A stretch of 64,000 nt of DNA, from the NCBI RefSeq assembly GCF_002813425.1, contig NZ_PHUL01000001.1, forward strand, positions 62,001-126,000, written 5' to 3'. The notes under the pieces are model-generated. The model had not been told where the DNA came from. It did not search any database and was given only the letters and a program-made list of their open reading frames with translations. Made by a program: the position numbers and the translations under genes. Shown one piece after another: positions 48,301-56,206 of the stretch (position 1 is the first letter of the stretch; the number at the start of each line of letters is the position of its first letter). Source of the stretch: Cellulophaga sp. RHA19 (GTDB taxonomy: Bacteria; Bacteroidota; Bacteroidia; Flavobacteriales; Flavobacteriaceae).

Positions 48301-49815
48301 GAGCGTTTGCTTAGTGGTGGCGTAACACAAAAAACAAACTATGACCAGGCTGGTAGAATAAAAGAATTACACGTACACAGCCAAAATTACGAACCTAGCA
48401 AACGCCAATACAGTTGGAACCCAAGTAACCAATTAGAGCAATTAATTGTAAACGGAAAAACCACTACATTTAATTATGATGCACTAGGTAATTTAGCACA
48501 AGCAAATTACCAACAAACAGAAACCATTTATAAAGTACCAGACCGTATAGGCAACCTATACAAAACAGCAGACCGCAGTGGGTATGCTTATGATAAAGGA
48601 GGTAAATTACTAGCAGACCCAGAGTGGAACTATATGTATGATGCCGAAGGCAACCTCATAAAAAAAACAGCGAAAAATAAACAAGCAAGAGGATTTAACT
48701 TAATAGATGATAACAATAGCCACCTACTTACTTGGGAATATGTTTGGAACGCCAATGGCAGTTTACAAAAAGTAAGCAATAATGAAGGGCTACTTACTAC
48801 TTTTGAGTACGATGCCTTGGGCAGGCGTACCGCTAAAATAAACCCACTAGTAAAAAACGGCAATAATATTATACGTTTTTTATGGGATGGCAACGTACCC
48901 TTGCATGAGTGGACGTACAACCTTAAAGACCGACCGCAGCTGGTAGTAAACAACACAGGCGTATTAACATATAATAAACCAGAACCGTTTAACAATGCCA
49001 CCACATGGGTATTTAATGAGGGGAGCTTTGTACCTACAGCAAAATTGGTTAATGGCGAGTATTTTTCTATAGTTAGTGACCATTTAGGAACACCTATAGA
49101 AGCTTATGATAAAGAAGGTGAAAAAGTATGGGCGTGCGAGTTGGATATTTACGGAAAAGCAATTAAATTTACAGGAGATAAAACGTTCATACCCTTTAGA
49201 TACCAAGGCCAATATTTTGATGCTGACCTAGAGCTGTGTTACAACAGGTTTAGGTATTACTCACCAGATAGTGGTACGTACATAAGCCAAGACCCAATTG
49301 GGCTTGCAAGTGGTGAGCCAAACTTTTATGCTTATGTAAGCGATAGTAATAGTTGGGTTGATGTTTTTGGGTTAAGTAAAGGAAGTGGAACTCTTGGAAA
49401 TAGACTTGTCAAAGCAGGAAAAACAATAGGAGATGATTTTGTTAAGAGTAATTATCAAGCACATCATGTTATACCTCATGATGTTTGGGTCAAAAATCAA
49501 GATTTCTTTAATGAAATAGGCTTAGGCAAATCAGGAAGATTTAATCCTAAAGATGGTGTAGCTAATGGTTTGTTTATGCCTAAAAATTCAGGAGTAGCAA
49601 ATGATTTAAATCTTAAGTATTTTCATAGTGGCAGTCATAAATCATACAATGATTTTGCTGGTAACAGAGTTTCTTCAATAGCAGATGCTTTTTATGATGA
49701 TAGAATATCTAAGAAACAAGCAAGAAAAGCTATAAGTAAATTGCAAAAAAGTTTAATTAAAGGTTTGAGTGCTAAAAATGCAGGAAAAGCAATAAATCTA
49801 AATCAATTTCATTAA
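45328..49815 (+). CDS. PAAR-Rhs effector with C-terminal AHH nuclease domain
   Basis: The 1495-residue protein has three parts. Residues about 50-270 form a PAAR-like/DUF4150-type region (GIGVDFHSTVVPPSPM, VMADSAPFSYQYL). A charged linker with four 9-residue repeats (278-313) leads to a DUF6531 start (GEPVDVVAGRVV) and the Rhs YD-repeat shell, ending with DPIGLASGEPNFYAY and DVFGL at residue 1349, where the core usually ends by autocleavage. The tip (1350-1495) has AHHVIPHD at 1378-1385, the AHH signature of the HNH/Endo VII nuclease superfamily, so it likely cuts DNA or RNA in target cells. The next gene is the probable immunity protein. Confidence 0.9.
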   Translation: MALSKVTTKTVEKVAEKAVKKTVGHAPGKSFGELFSEKKTQLDSLQKDLAAAIMPSIPGQPAGKFSDMGIGVDFHSTVVPPSPMCAVPNVFMVYDMIAAVFAAINSVLPTPTEKEQEEVAEGEEQLPQPITVSSVARAIVTMMRPSVKINNRWVANAGASIQHLPGVLAHGPAPIVAPMAQGEMFMGSSTVMADSAPFSYQYLPALSCNVVGIPAPFRAKKASKPKLTLMAPTDSMITVIPAGMAVLVGGPPTIDLFALAINLGLKGFGKLLKRGKKAIKKVDVEKAIKKVDVEKAAKKVDVEKAVKKVEVKKSSKTKCVGEPVDVVAGRVVSENEEFSFPGAIPFVFTRRYYSDIQATSALGKMWHHNYDVYHSDVNQEGDIVVRIEDGRFITFPALADHDTMYHPIEKFTWNKTKNGYVLEDEYKLQYHFGSNRKLAFIKNTIGDKISVKYNANNNIDSVTDTAGRVFKFSYNNPEYINLLTTIELETQEGFVWNHNYKYNSEGLLHKVIDVNSAEKTFRYKDGLLSHLTNQLGGNFYWEYQGKGENAKCIHAWGDEGLLEYHLDYKVGKTIVTNSLGNTTVYEYDDRLLITKITDPMGGVTINRYNENEEKVLTIDPMGNSTKFNYDQRGNLIAITNAFDNTERFGYNEQDLLVSHTSYQGNSLRRTFNNLGQVTQIEYPNGSSVELDYKKGKLYQITDQNKNTTTLEWDKSHNLTTIHSPNGTATHMTYDSLGRVQKTVAANGATTTYDYDKVGNVLKLIEPTGNVHQFTYNTAGSVLTAKDHKRNVKFSYWGLGHLKKRTENGKSVTFYYDTEEQLKSIRNEASELYRFSRDGNGNIIGEWGFDGLSRKYRRDANGQVTTTISPLHTTNYNYNALGQLTTVQYSNGTYELFSYDKDGNLILAENQDNQVRLQLDTVGNVLQESQNGHLITNTYNNFGQRTQMQSSLGAQLNNQYNPLGELINSNAAQDKATTWQAAFEYNSMGWEVERLLSGGVTQKTNYDQAGRIKELHVHSQNYEPSKRQYSWNPSNQLEQLIVNGKTTTFNYDALGNLAQANYQQTETIYKVPDRIGNLYKTADRSGYAYDKGGKLLADPEWNYMYDAEGNLIKKTAKNKQARGFNLIDDNNSHLLTWEYVWNANGSLQKVSNNEGLLTTFEYDALGRRTAKINPLVKNGNNIIRFLWDGNVPLHEWTYNLKDRPQLVVNNTGVLTYNKPEPFNNATTWVFNEGSFVPTAKLVNGEYFSIVSDHLGTPIEAYDKEGEKVWACELDIYGKAIKFTGDKTFIPFRYQGQYFDADLELCYNRFRYYSPDSGTYISQDPIGLASGEPNFYAYVSDSNSWVDVFGLSKGSGTLGNRLVKAGKTIGDDFVKSNYQAHHVIPHDVWVKNQDFFNEIGLGKSGRFNPKDGVANGLFMPKNSGVANDLNLKYFHSGSHKSYNDFAGNRVSSIADAFYDDRISKKQARKAISKLQKSLIKGLSAKNAGKAINLNQFH
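46159..46266 (+). repeat. Four 27-bp tandem repeats in the rhs gene
   Basis: Four units code (A)(I/A/V)KKVDVEK-like nonapeptides, forming a charged coiled linker between the PAAR-like part and the Rhs shell. The unit is a multiple of three, so copy change keeps the frame. Confidence 0.85.
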
Positions 49816-49816
49816 G

Positions 49817-50458
49817 ATGAATACTATTAATGTAATCACAAATAACATTTATTACGATGTTTTTATAGGAGAAAAGTTTAACAATAATGATCCTGATTTA
49901 CCAGTAAGGAGTTCAGGATGGTATGAGTACAGAAATAAAAGAGATGGAAAACCTCCTACTAAAGATAAAACCCTTCCCTTATCAACAATTTCTATCTTTA
50001 AAGGAATTAAAAAAATTGATTTTGATTTATATATAGCAGATAGGAAGTTTTGGATTTTATCAAAAAAACTTTATGATTTTTTTAAACAGAATAATTTATT
50101 AGATATAGATTTATTTGAATATTCTCAACATTCTATTTATAATTTTAAAGGAACTTTGCTTAATGATGATTTTGTTATGTTACGTTTTTTTGAAGATAAT
50201 AATAGTATTATTGATTGGCAAAATGTAGAAACTATAGATGTAAAGGATCAGTTTACTGGTGTAAAAAATAATTATTACAGCAAGTTAAGCTTTCTTAAAC
50301 ATTTAGATATATTTGTTCTCTATAAATCACCATTTTATAGTAGAGCATTTTTTGCTTCAGATACTCTTAAAAGAGAGTTAATAGAAAATTTTAAAGGATT
50401 GGATTCTTTTTCATTAAATGAGTTTATCAATTATCACAGAGCAAAATATAAATATTAA
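49817..50458 (+). CDS. Probable immunity protein for the AHH nuclease tip
   Basis: The 213-residue protein begins one base after the rhs stop and has no signal peptide, as expected for a cytosolic nuclease inhibitor. The stretch with FDLYIADRKFWILSKKLYDFF near residue 70 resembles the core of Imm11/DUF1629-type immunity proteins, but I cannot confirm that. The immunity role comes from direct linkage to the nuclease. Confidence 0.6.
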   Translation: MNTINVITNNIYYDVFIGEKFNNNDPDLPVRSSGWYEYRNKRDGKPPTKDKTLPLSTISIFKGIKKIDFDLYIADRKFWILSKKLYDFFKQNNLLDIDLFEYSQHSIYNFKGTLLNDDFVMLRFFEDNNSIIDWQNVETIDVKDQFTGVKNNYYSKLSFLKHLDIFVLYKSPFYSRAFFASDTLKRELIENFKGLDSFSLNEFINYHRAKYKY

Positions 50459-50482
50459 GTAGTAGTAATATTCTAAAATGAC

Positions 50483-50590
50483 TCCCCCGCTAGCACAAGC
50501 ATCTTGCTTGTGCCCTACCGCATAAATTCTACAAAAAAACAAACAACAAAAGCTATCTAGTAAATTAGGTAGCTTTTTGTATTTTTAAGC
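50483..50590 (+). repeat. Cassette boundary repeat, unit 1
   Basis: The unit joins a CCCCGCTAGC start, the hairpin GCACAAGCA / TGCTTGTGC, a CCCTACCGCATAA segment, and at 50548-50577 a terminator hairpin AAAGCTATCTA / TAGGTAGCTTT with T-run. It separates the main immunity gene from the first orphan rhs end. Confidence 0.85.
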
Positions 50591-50632
50591 AATGGTAATT
50601 AATGTAGTTACCAAACGTTCTTTTGCAGTTTA

Positions 50633-51214
50633 CCCTTTAGATACCAAGGTCAATATTTTGATGATGACCTAGAGCTGTGTTACAACCGGTTTAGGCATTA
50701 CTCACCAGATAGTGGTACGTACATAAGCCAAGAACCTATTGGGTTGACATCTGGTGAACCAAACTTTTATGCGTATGTAAGAGATAGTAATAGTTGGGTT
50801 GACCCTTTAGGTTTAGTAACCCAAATGGTTGACGGGGTAAAAATGGGTGATTGGGGAGAAAAAGTTGCGTCAAAATATTTATCTAAAAATGGACATCAAG
50901 TTTTAGGTTCTGTCCAAAATGCTTCTGGTCACGGTTTCGATTTAATAACTAAAACTTCTGATGGCAACATTAATGTCATTGAGGTAAAAACGAGCAAAAG
51001 TAACTGGAGAAGTAAAGCTGATATGTCTGGATGGACAGATAGAAATATTCGTAAAATCTCTGGAAACATAAATGGTAGATGGAAGAATATGCCTAATTAT
51101 CAGAAAAACCTAATGGATATTATTATTGATGCCAAACAAAATGGGAAACTAAAAAATAAACTCCTTCAAATTAATATAGATGAACGTTCCATTAAATTAA
51201 AGTGCAAGTCTTAA
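50633..51214 (+). CDS. Orphan Rhs C-terminal toxin, PD-(D/E)XK nuclease (PoNe-like), no proper start
   Basis: From 50633 the frame matches the end of the Rhs core (FRYQGQYFDDDLELCYNRF, SGTYISQEPIGL), ending WVDPLGL at 50815. The toxin follows (50816-51214): MGDWGEKVASKYL, then GHGFDLI and VIEVKTS, the Glu/Asp/Glu-x-Lys pattern of the restriction-like fold. Such DNases are known as PoNe toxins; the next gene has the features of their DUF1911-type immunity proteins. No ATG or strong start precedes the core homology (only a TTG at 50744), so the tip is likely silent until recombined onto the full rhs gene. Confidence 0.75.
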   Translation, partial: PFRYQGQYFDDDLELCYNRFRHYSPDSGTYISQEPIGLTSGEPNFYAYVRDSNSWVDPLGLVTQMVDGVKMGDWGEKVASKYLSKNGHQVLGSVQNASGHGFDLITKTSDGNINVIEVKTSKSNWRSKADMSGWTDRNIRKISGNINGRWKNMPNYQKNLMDIIIDAKQNGKLKNKLLQINIDERSIKLKCKS

Positions 51215-52131
51215 TGAAGAAATTAATTAATAAAGCTATTAAGCATTACGAGTATAATTCACTTTTAGATGAAGAACTATGTAATGAGGAATTTTACAAT
51301 AGGTATTCTTTTTCATTTAAAAATTACAAAAAGAACAAGTATAATTTCGAAACTTTCTATCATAAATTAAATAGCAATCCAAACTGCACCCATATCAAAG
51401 CAAAAAATCTTTTATTTCAAGGGAATGAAGATTGTTGGAAGTATTTTGAGCGGACTGCGGTATTTTGGACCTATGGACATATTAATGATAAATGGATAGA
51501 TCATTTAAAAGGTACTTATGAATATGCTTTATATGTTGAACGAGAAGATTTGATTAAACTACTTTTTAAAAAATCATTATCGTATTTAACAGACCAAGAG
51601 AATTTATCCAACAAAGAGTTTAAAAAACAAAAAGTGTATCCTAGTACACAATTAGCACATTTCTTAATTGAAAAATGGACAGGAAACAATCCAGTAAAAG
51701 ACTTGATTTTAAAGTATGGAAGTGGCTATGGTATTTATCAAAAAATTATTGACAATTGGGATGATTTTACTAAAATAGAATCCAATTATTGGGATGAGCT
51801 TTGCGAATATCATTTAAATGGAATAGGATTACAACGTGGTGAAAAATGGGAGAATGAAGAATTTTTGACTAGCGGCCTAATCCCAATGGAATTAATAAAC
51901 CTAATTAAAGTTCGTGAAAAATTAGGATTAGACATACCTGCTATAAATAATGCTTTATTTGACACTAATATGTCTAAAACACCAGTTGTTCCTACAGGTT
52001 ATGATGAAAATTTAGATATAAAATTTAAACTTATTGATTTAACCGTAAAAACAAATAAGAAATATACTTTTCAAGAAATTGAAAAATATATAAAAGATGA
52101 AAGAGGTCGTGACGTGAAAATATTTGAATAA
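51214..52131 (+). CDS. Probable PoNi-type immunity protein (DUF1911-like)
   Basis: The start ATG at 51214 overlaps the toxin stop (TAATG), which I prefer over an upstream in-frame ATG at 51202. The about 305-residue protein has the helix-rich build of PoNi proteins: YEYALYVEREDLIKLLF near residue 105 and WDELCEYHLNGIGLQRGEKWENEEF near residue 200, followed by the short GLIPMELINLIKV helix. No signal peptide, so it should stay in the cytosol and neutralise the DNase. Assignment is by motif layout and by linkage to the PD-(D/E)XK tip. Confidence 0.65.
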   Translation: MKKLINKAIKHYEYNSLLDEELCNEEFYNRYSFSFKNYKKNKYNFETFYHKLNSNPNCTHIKAKNLLFQGNEDCWKYFERTAVFWTYGHINDKWIDHLKGTYEYALYVEREDLIKLLFKKSLSYLTDQENLSNKEFKKQKVYPSTQLAHFLIEKWTGNNPVKDLILKYGSGYGIYQKIIDNWDDFTKIESNYWDELCEYHLNGIGLQRGEKWENEEFLTSGLIPMELINLIKVREKLGLDIPAINNALFDTNMSKTPVVPTGYDENLDIKFKLIDLTVKTNKKYTFQEIEKYIKDERGRDVKIFE

Positions 52132-52147
52132 GCCAGCTAGCACAAGT

Positions 52148-52250
52148 CCCCGCTAACACAAGCATCTTGCTTGTGCCCTACTCCATAAGTTATTATAAAA
52201 CAAACAGCAAAGCTATCTAGTAAATTAGGTAGCTTTTTGTATTTTTAAAC
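52148..52250 (+). repeat. Cassette boundary repeat, unit 2
   Basis: Same composition as unit 1: CCCCGCTAAC, CACAAGCATCTTGCTTGTG hairpin, and the terminator hairpin at 52209-52237. A short extra piece (gctagcacaagt) just upstream looks like a broken extra copy. Confidence 0.8.
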
Positions 52251-52292
52251 TGTGGTAATTAGTGTAGTTACCAAAAGTTCTTTTGCAGTTTA

Positions 52293-52362
52293 CCCTTTAG
52301 ATACCAAGGCCAATATTTTGATGATGACCTAGAGCTGTGTTACAACAGGTTTAGGTATTACT
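52293..52362 (+). pseudogene. Empty cassette: Rhs core stub without toxin
   Basis: The stub codes PFRYQGQYFDDDLELCYNRFRYY and then, mid-codon after TATTACT, joins CCCCCGCTAGC of the next boundary repeat. The rest of the core, the toxin and its immunity gene are missing. Confidence 0.85.
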
Positions 52363-52470
52363 CCCCCGCTAGCGCAAGCATCTTGCTTGTGCCCTACTGC
52401 ATAAGTTATTATAAAACAAACAACAAAAGCTATCTAGTAAATTAGGTAGCTTTTTGTATTTTTAAGCAGT
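52363..52470 (+). repeat. Cassette boundary repeat, unit 3
   Basis: CCCCCGCTAGCGCAAGCATCTTGCTTGTGC start, then the terminator hairpin at 52426-52455. It follows the empty stub without any gap. Confidence 0.85.
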
Positions 52471-52509
52471 GGTAATTAGTTTATTTACCAAAAGTTCTTT
52501 TGCAGTTTA

Positions 52510-53175
52510 ACCTTTAGATACCAAGGCCAATAGTTTGATGTTGACCTAGAGCTGTGTTACAACAGGTTTAGGTATTACTCTCCTGATAGTGGTACGTATA
52601 TAAGTCAAGACCCAATTAGGTTGGCATCTGGTGAACCAAACTTTTATGCGCATGTAACTGACAGTAATAGTTGGATTGATGTTTTTGGGTTGACTCCAGG
52701 GATTATAACATATCCTATTACGGGAGCTACAAGTTCTCATGTTCCACAAAGTGGAGGGTGGCAAACTGGTATTAATAGAGCTTGGGCGCAAGAGAAAGCT
52801 TTACTAGAAGCCGGACACTCTGGAACAAGACCGTGGAGTGCACCGGAAATAGACCTTATAAAATCTACTCCAAACAGCCAACTAAATTCTGTTATGACTA
52901 ATGAAGGGTATACAGGTCACCATATAACATCTAAAAATGGAACTATGGCCTTAGAGGTTAAAACTTATAACCGATATATAACTGTAGAGGGTAAAGTGAA
53001 AGTTAATGAGGTTCCCTTCAGTCCAAAAATACGACAACAAGTTTTAAAAGATGTTTATTTAAGAGATAATGTAAAAGGGTATGATCCAAGATGGATATTT
53101 CTAGATGCCCCATCGAGTTTAGAATTAAGTACTTTTTTATCTAAAAATCGTATAATTTCTGTAATACATCAATAA
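52510..53175 (+). CDS. Orphan Rhs C-terminal toxin with GHH nuclease motif
   Basis: The core stub begins at 52510 and has an in-frame TAG at 52530, so only the later part can be translated; the first possible start is a TTG at 52621. A Gly to Arg change alters the DPIGL motif (DPIRL). The toxin begins after WIDVFGL (from 52693) with TPGIITYPITGATSSHVPQ and contains PWSAPEIDLIKS and YTGHHITSK, features of the GHH branch of the HNH/Endo VII nucleases. With no promoter or ATG it should be silent. Immunity gene follows. Confidence 0.65.
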
Positions 53176-53210
53176 AAAGTGATACATTTAATTATTAACA
53201 TATTAATATA

Positions 53211-53678
53211 GTGTCAAATAAATTAAACGAAGAAGAAATTAATTTAATTCAAAAAAGAAGAGAAGGCTTAGACGATTTTCTAAAAGAAAGAATGCCTATT
53301 TTGAAGGAGTTTATAGAAGATTTAGGATATGACGAGCCCCATTTAGTCCTTTTGGAGGCTCAAAGGTTTATACCTTCACTCAGTGACTATCTTAAGAATC
53401 AAAAAATTGAAGATGAAGATAAAAATTGGATTACATCTATTTTAGGTTACTTTATAGGAGAAGTTTTTGTTCAAAAATATAATGGTAGTTGGTTTCTAAA
53501 TGAAGATGCTAACTCACACACTTTCGGAAAGTATTTAGTTGGAGGTTTTCTTGGTTTTGATAATGCCTCAATAGATTCTTTTAAAGTTGCTATTGATTAT
53601 GTTAATCAGAATAGTATAAGTTTGGAAACTTTTATATTAAATATAGAAAATGACGTTTTTTATAAAAAAATCAAATAA
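53211..53678 (+). CDS. Probable immunity protein for the GHH toxin (GTG start)
   Basis: The 155-residue protein starts with GTG 35 bases after the toxin stop. The core GYFIGEVFVQKYNGSWFLNEDANSHTFGKYLVGG near residue 90 resembles families of Rhs and Tox-HNH immunity proteins, but I cannot name it. No signal peptide. Function by linkage. Confidence 0.5.
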   Translation: MSNKLNEEEINLIQKRREGLDDFLKERMPILKEFIEDLGYDEPHLVLLEAQRFIPSLSDYLKNQKIEDEDKNWITSILGYFIGEVFVQKYNGSWFLNEDANSHTFGKYLVGGFLGFDNASIDSFKVAIDYVNQNSISLETFILNIENDVFYKKIK

Positions 53679-53956
53679 TTAATTGGAGAAAAAGATGTCG
53701 ATTTTATTAATTTAATCAGACAATATGTTATACACTTTACATATTTAAAAGACTGTCTCAAAAAGCTATTTTTTTTATAACAAGTAACTGAAAAGACAGT
53801 TCAATTTGTTAAAGTCTCATTTATATAAAACCACTCGAGATACATACCCGAAACTTTGGGGCACTTCTGTGAAGTGTGTCTAATTTTCTTTAATATTTGA
53901 AATGCTATTTGTTATCTCTAAGCAATGTCTCAAAGACATAAAATTATAGATAGTAC
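53679..53956. other. Gene-free stretch between cassettes
   Basis: Short AT-rich sequence without open frames of note. It contains GACTGTCTCAAAA-like words at 53749 but no matching inverted end, so I do not call an insertion sequence. Confidence 0.35.
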
Positions 53957-54065
53957 TGCGCTAGCGCAAGCATCTTGCTTGTGCCGTACAGCATAAGTTC
54001 TACAAAAAAACAAACAACAAAAGCTATCTAGTAAATTAGGTAGCTTTTTGTATTTTTAGGCAGTG
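53957..54065 (+). repeat. Cassette boundary repeat, unit 4
   Basis: GCGCTAGCGCAAGCATCTTGCTTGTGCC followed by CATAAGTTCTAC and the terminator hairpin at 54019-54048. Confidence 0.82.
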
Positions 54066-54103
54066 GTAATTAGTGTAGTTACCAAAAGTTCTTTTGCAGT
54101 TTA

Positions 54104-54706
54104 CCCTTTAGATACCAAGGCCAGTATTTTGATGATGACCTAGAGCTGTGTTACAACAGGTTTAGGTATTACTCACCAGATAGTGGTACGTATATAAGCC
54201 AAGACCCTATTGGGCTGGCAAGTGGTGAACCAAACTTTTATGCGTATGTAAGCGATAGTAATAGTTGAGTAGATGTTTTTGGGTTAGCTGGCGAATTTCA
54301 ATTAGGTGCTTATTCCGACATAACAGGCCCTGTACACAAAGGTGATATGTTGTCTGGTCATGAACTCCTTCAAAGTGCTTGGTTAAAACAAAATCATAAT
54401 ATTGGACGTAGTTCTTCCATTGGTAAACAAAACCCATCTATAGCTTTAACAGAGCCTAATATGCATAAAAATATTTCTAAGCTTCAACAGAAATATAAAT
54501 TAGGGGGAACTAATCTAAAAGGACAAAGTGCTTAACAAAACATTAATAGAAATACCGCACTAACAAGAAAAGGTATCTATCAAGGTTTATTACATAGAGG
54601 ATGGGAACCAACAAATGCAAAGCGATATGCAACTCAACTATCTATGCAACTTAGAGAAAATGCATTAGAATTCGCTAAGAAAAACGGATTCTTAAACACT
54701 CATTAA
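54104..54706 (+). pseudogene. Orphan Rhs C-terminal toxin with two nonsense mutations
   Basis: The stub (PFRYQGQYFDDDLE to DVFGL, 54104-54286) contains TGA at 54266-54268 where the others encode Trp (NSWVDVFGL), and the toxin has TAA at 54533-54535. In the same frame the toxin reads GHELLQSAWLKQN, NPSIALTEPNMHKN, then NTALTRKGIYQGLL to FAKKNGFLNTH. The H-rich first half resembles Endo VII-type nuclease tips. Both stops are exact and in frame. Confidence 0.85.
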
Positions 54707-54725
54707 GAAATTAAATCAAATACAA

Positions 54726-55280
54726 ATGAAAGAAAAATTTTCTAAATGCATACCATATGACAAAAATATTAGAGGTAGGATTGGGGGAAATCCACCTATA
54801 TTAATAGAGGACATAATTCCTGAAAATTATCTTTTTTATGCAACAATAGTACATCCTCGAAAGGAAAATTATATGCTATCAATTTTAATACACAAAGATT
54901 TTGATACGCGTATAGAAAAAAATATATATCCAAACATAGAAGTGAAAGTAATTGAACATAATTACTCTGAAGAAGGTTTATTGGAGGAAAAAAGGAATAA
55001 TGATATATCCATTAATTCAATAACCAACTATTTAGACAAGGCTAATGAAAATGATTTTTTTATAGTAAAAGCTGGCGGAACACCAAATTTTATCCAACAT
55101 AAAGATTATTATTATAAAGAACTAAATAAAGACGGTTATTTTTACTTATTGCAAATAGATGAAGAAGGATATAGCGATGATTTGTTAATTGATAACTATC
55201 CTTTTAACTATGGAGCTTTGTACTTATATGAACAAAATGAAACAAAAAAAATAATAGCTGGGTTTTGGCAATATTCATAA
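54726..55280 (+). CDS. Immunity protein left without a working toxin
   Basis: The 184-residue protein is intact, starts at an ATG 20 bases after the dead toxin, and has no signal peptide. Its C-terminal half, YLLQIDEEGYSDD and NYGALYLYEQNE, resembles the C-terminal layout of DUF1963-type immunity proteins. It would protect against the toxin type encoded by the broken cassette. The identification is by place and general layout only. Confidence 0.55.
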   Translation: MKEKFSKCIPYDKNIRGRIGGNPPILIEDIIPENYLFYATIVHPRKENYMLSILIHKDFDTRIEKNIYPNIEVKVIEHNYSEEGLLEEKRNNDISINSITNYLDKANENDFFIVKAGGTPNFIQHKDYYYKELNKDGYFYLLQIDEEGYSDDLLIDNYPFNYGALYLYEQNETKKIIAGFWQYS

Positions 55281-55296
55281 TTTAACCGCTAAATTA

Positions 55297-55400
55297 ACCC
55301 CGCTAGCGCAAGCATCTTGCTCCTACCGCAAAGCATAAGTTATTATAAAACAAACAACAAAAGCTATCTAGTAAATTAGATAGCTTTTTGTATTTTAAGT
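55297..55400 (+). repeat. Cassette boundary repeat, unit 5 (degenerate)
   Basis: CCCCGCTAGCGCAAGCATCTTGCT lacks the second arm of the first hairpin; the terminator hairpin at 55359-55388 is intact and perfectly paired (TAGATAGCTTT). It marks the right end of the island. Confidence 0.8.
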
Positions 55401-55515
55401 AATTCAACAGTACTATTTTAATAGTTTATAGTACCTTATAAAAACACAAATTTTAAATTACTCTTAAACAAAATATAAAGCCACATTTACACTATATCAA
55501 TTTACACCAAATGCG

Positions 55516-55523
55516 TACTTTTG
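55516..55523 (+). promoter_or_regulatory. Candidate -7 element of rpe
   Basis: TACTTTTG fits TAnnTTTG, 23 bases before the rpe ATG. No clear TTG partner. Confidence 0.4.
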
Positions 55524-55546
55524 CATAAATATCAATCTAAAACAAA

Positions 55547-56206
55547 ATGAGCAACAATAAAATTGCACCTTCTTTATTAGCAGCAGACTTTGGAAACCTA
55601 CAGAGAGATGTAGAAATGGTAAACAATAGTGAGGCAGATTGGCACCATATAGACATTATGGACGGCGTTTTTGTTCCTAACATATCTTACGGTATGCCTG
55701 TGTTAAAAAGTATAGCACAGCACGCTACAAAAACATTAGATGTACATTTAATGATTGTAGACCCAGATAGGTACATAAAAACCTTTGCAGAGTTAGGAGC
55801 AAATGTATTATCTGTACATTATGAAGCTTGTACACATTTACATAGAACTTTACAAGCAATTAAAGCTGAAGGTATGATGGCTGGCGTTGCCTTAAACCCT
55901 CACACAGGCGTACATTTATTAGAAGATATTATTAATGATATTGATGTTGTATGCTTAATGAGTGTTAATCCTGGTTTTGGAGGACAATCTTTTATAGAAA
56001 ACACTTACAATAAGGTAAAAGCATTAAAAGAATTAATTATTAAGAAAAATGCAAAAACCCTTATAGAGATAGATGGCGGTGTTACTTCTAAAAATGCAAA
56101 AGCTTTAGTAGACGCAGGTGCAGATGTACTTGTTGCTGGTAGTTTTGTTTTTAAAAGTGATAACCCAACAGCTACAATTAAAAACTTAAAAGAACTTATA
56201 GGCTAG
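55547..56206 (+). CDS. rpe: Ribulose-phosphate 3-epimerase
   Basis: The 219-residue TIM barrel has the family blocks APSLLAADFGNL at the N-terminus, HHIDIMDGVFVPNISYG near residue 32, VHLMIVDPDRYI near residue 65, MSVNPGFGGQSFI near residue 138 and DGGV near 180. The conserved His and Asp residues bind the metal and do the acid-base steps. It interconverts ribulose-5-phosphate and xylulose-5-phosphate in the pentose phosphate pathway. Its stop overlaps the GTG of the next gene. Confidence 0.95.
   Translation: MSNNKIAPSLLAADFGNLQRDVEMVNNSEADWHHIDIMDGVFVPNISYGMPVLKSIAQHATKTLDVHLMIVDPDRYIKTFAELGANVLSVHYEACTHLHRTLQAIKAEGMMAGVALNPHTGVHLLEDIINDIDVVCLMSVNPGFGGQSFIENTYNKVKALKELIIKKNAKTLIEIDGGVTSKNAKALVDAGADVLVAGSFVFKSDNPTATIKNLKELIG

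Noticed and set aside
53749..53960. Possible insertion-sequence end (GACTGTCTCAAAA words)
   Set aside because: No matching inverted end and no transposase frame in the neighbourhood.
54347..54535. 62-codon open frame
   Set aside because: It is the part between the two stops of the broken Rhs tip, in the same frame, not an independent gene.
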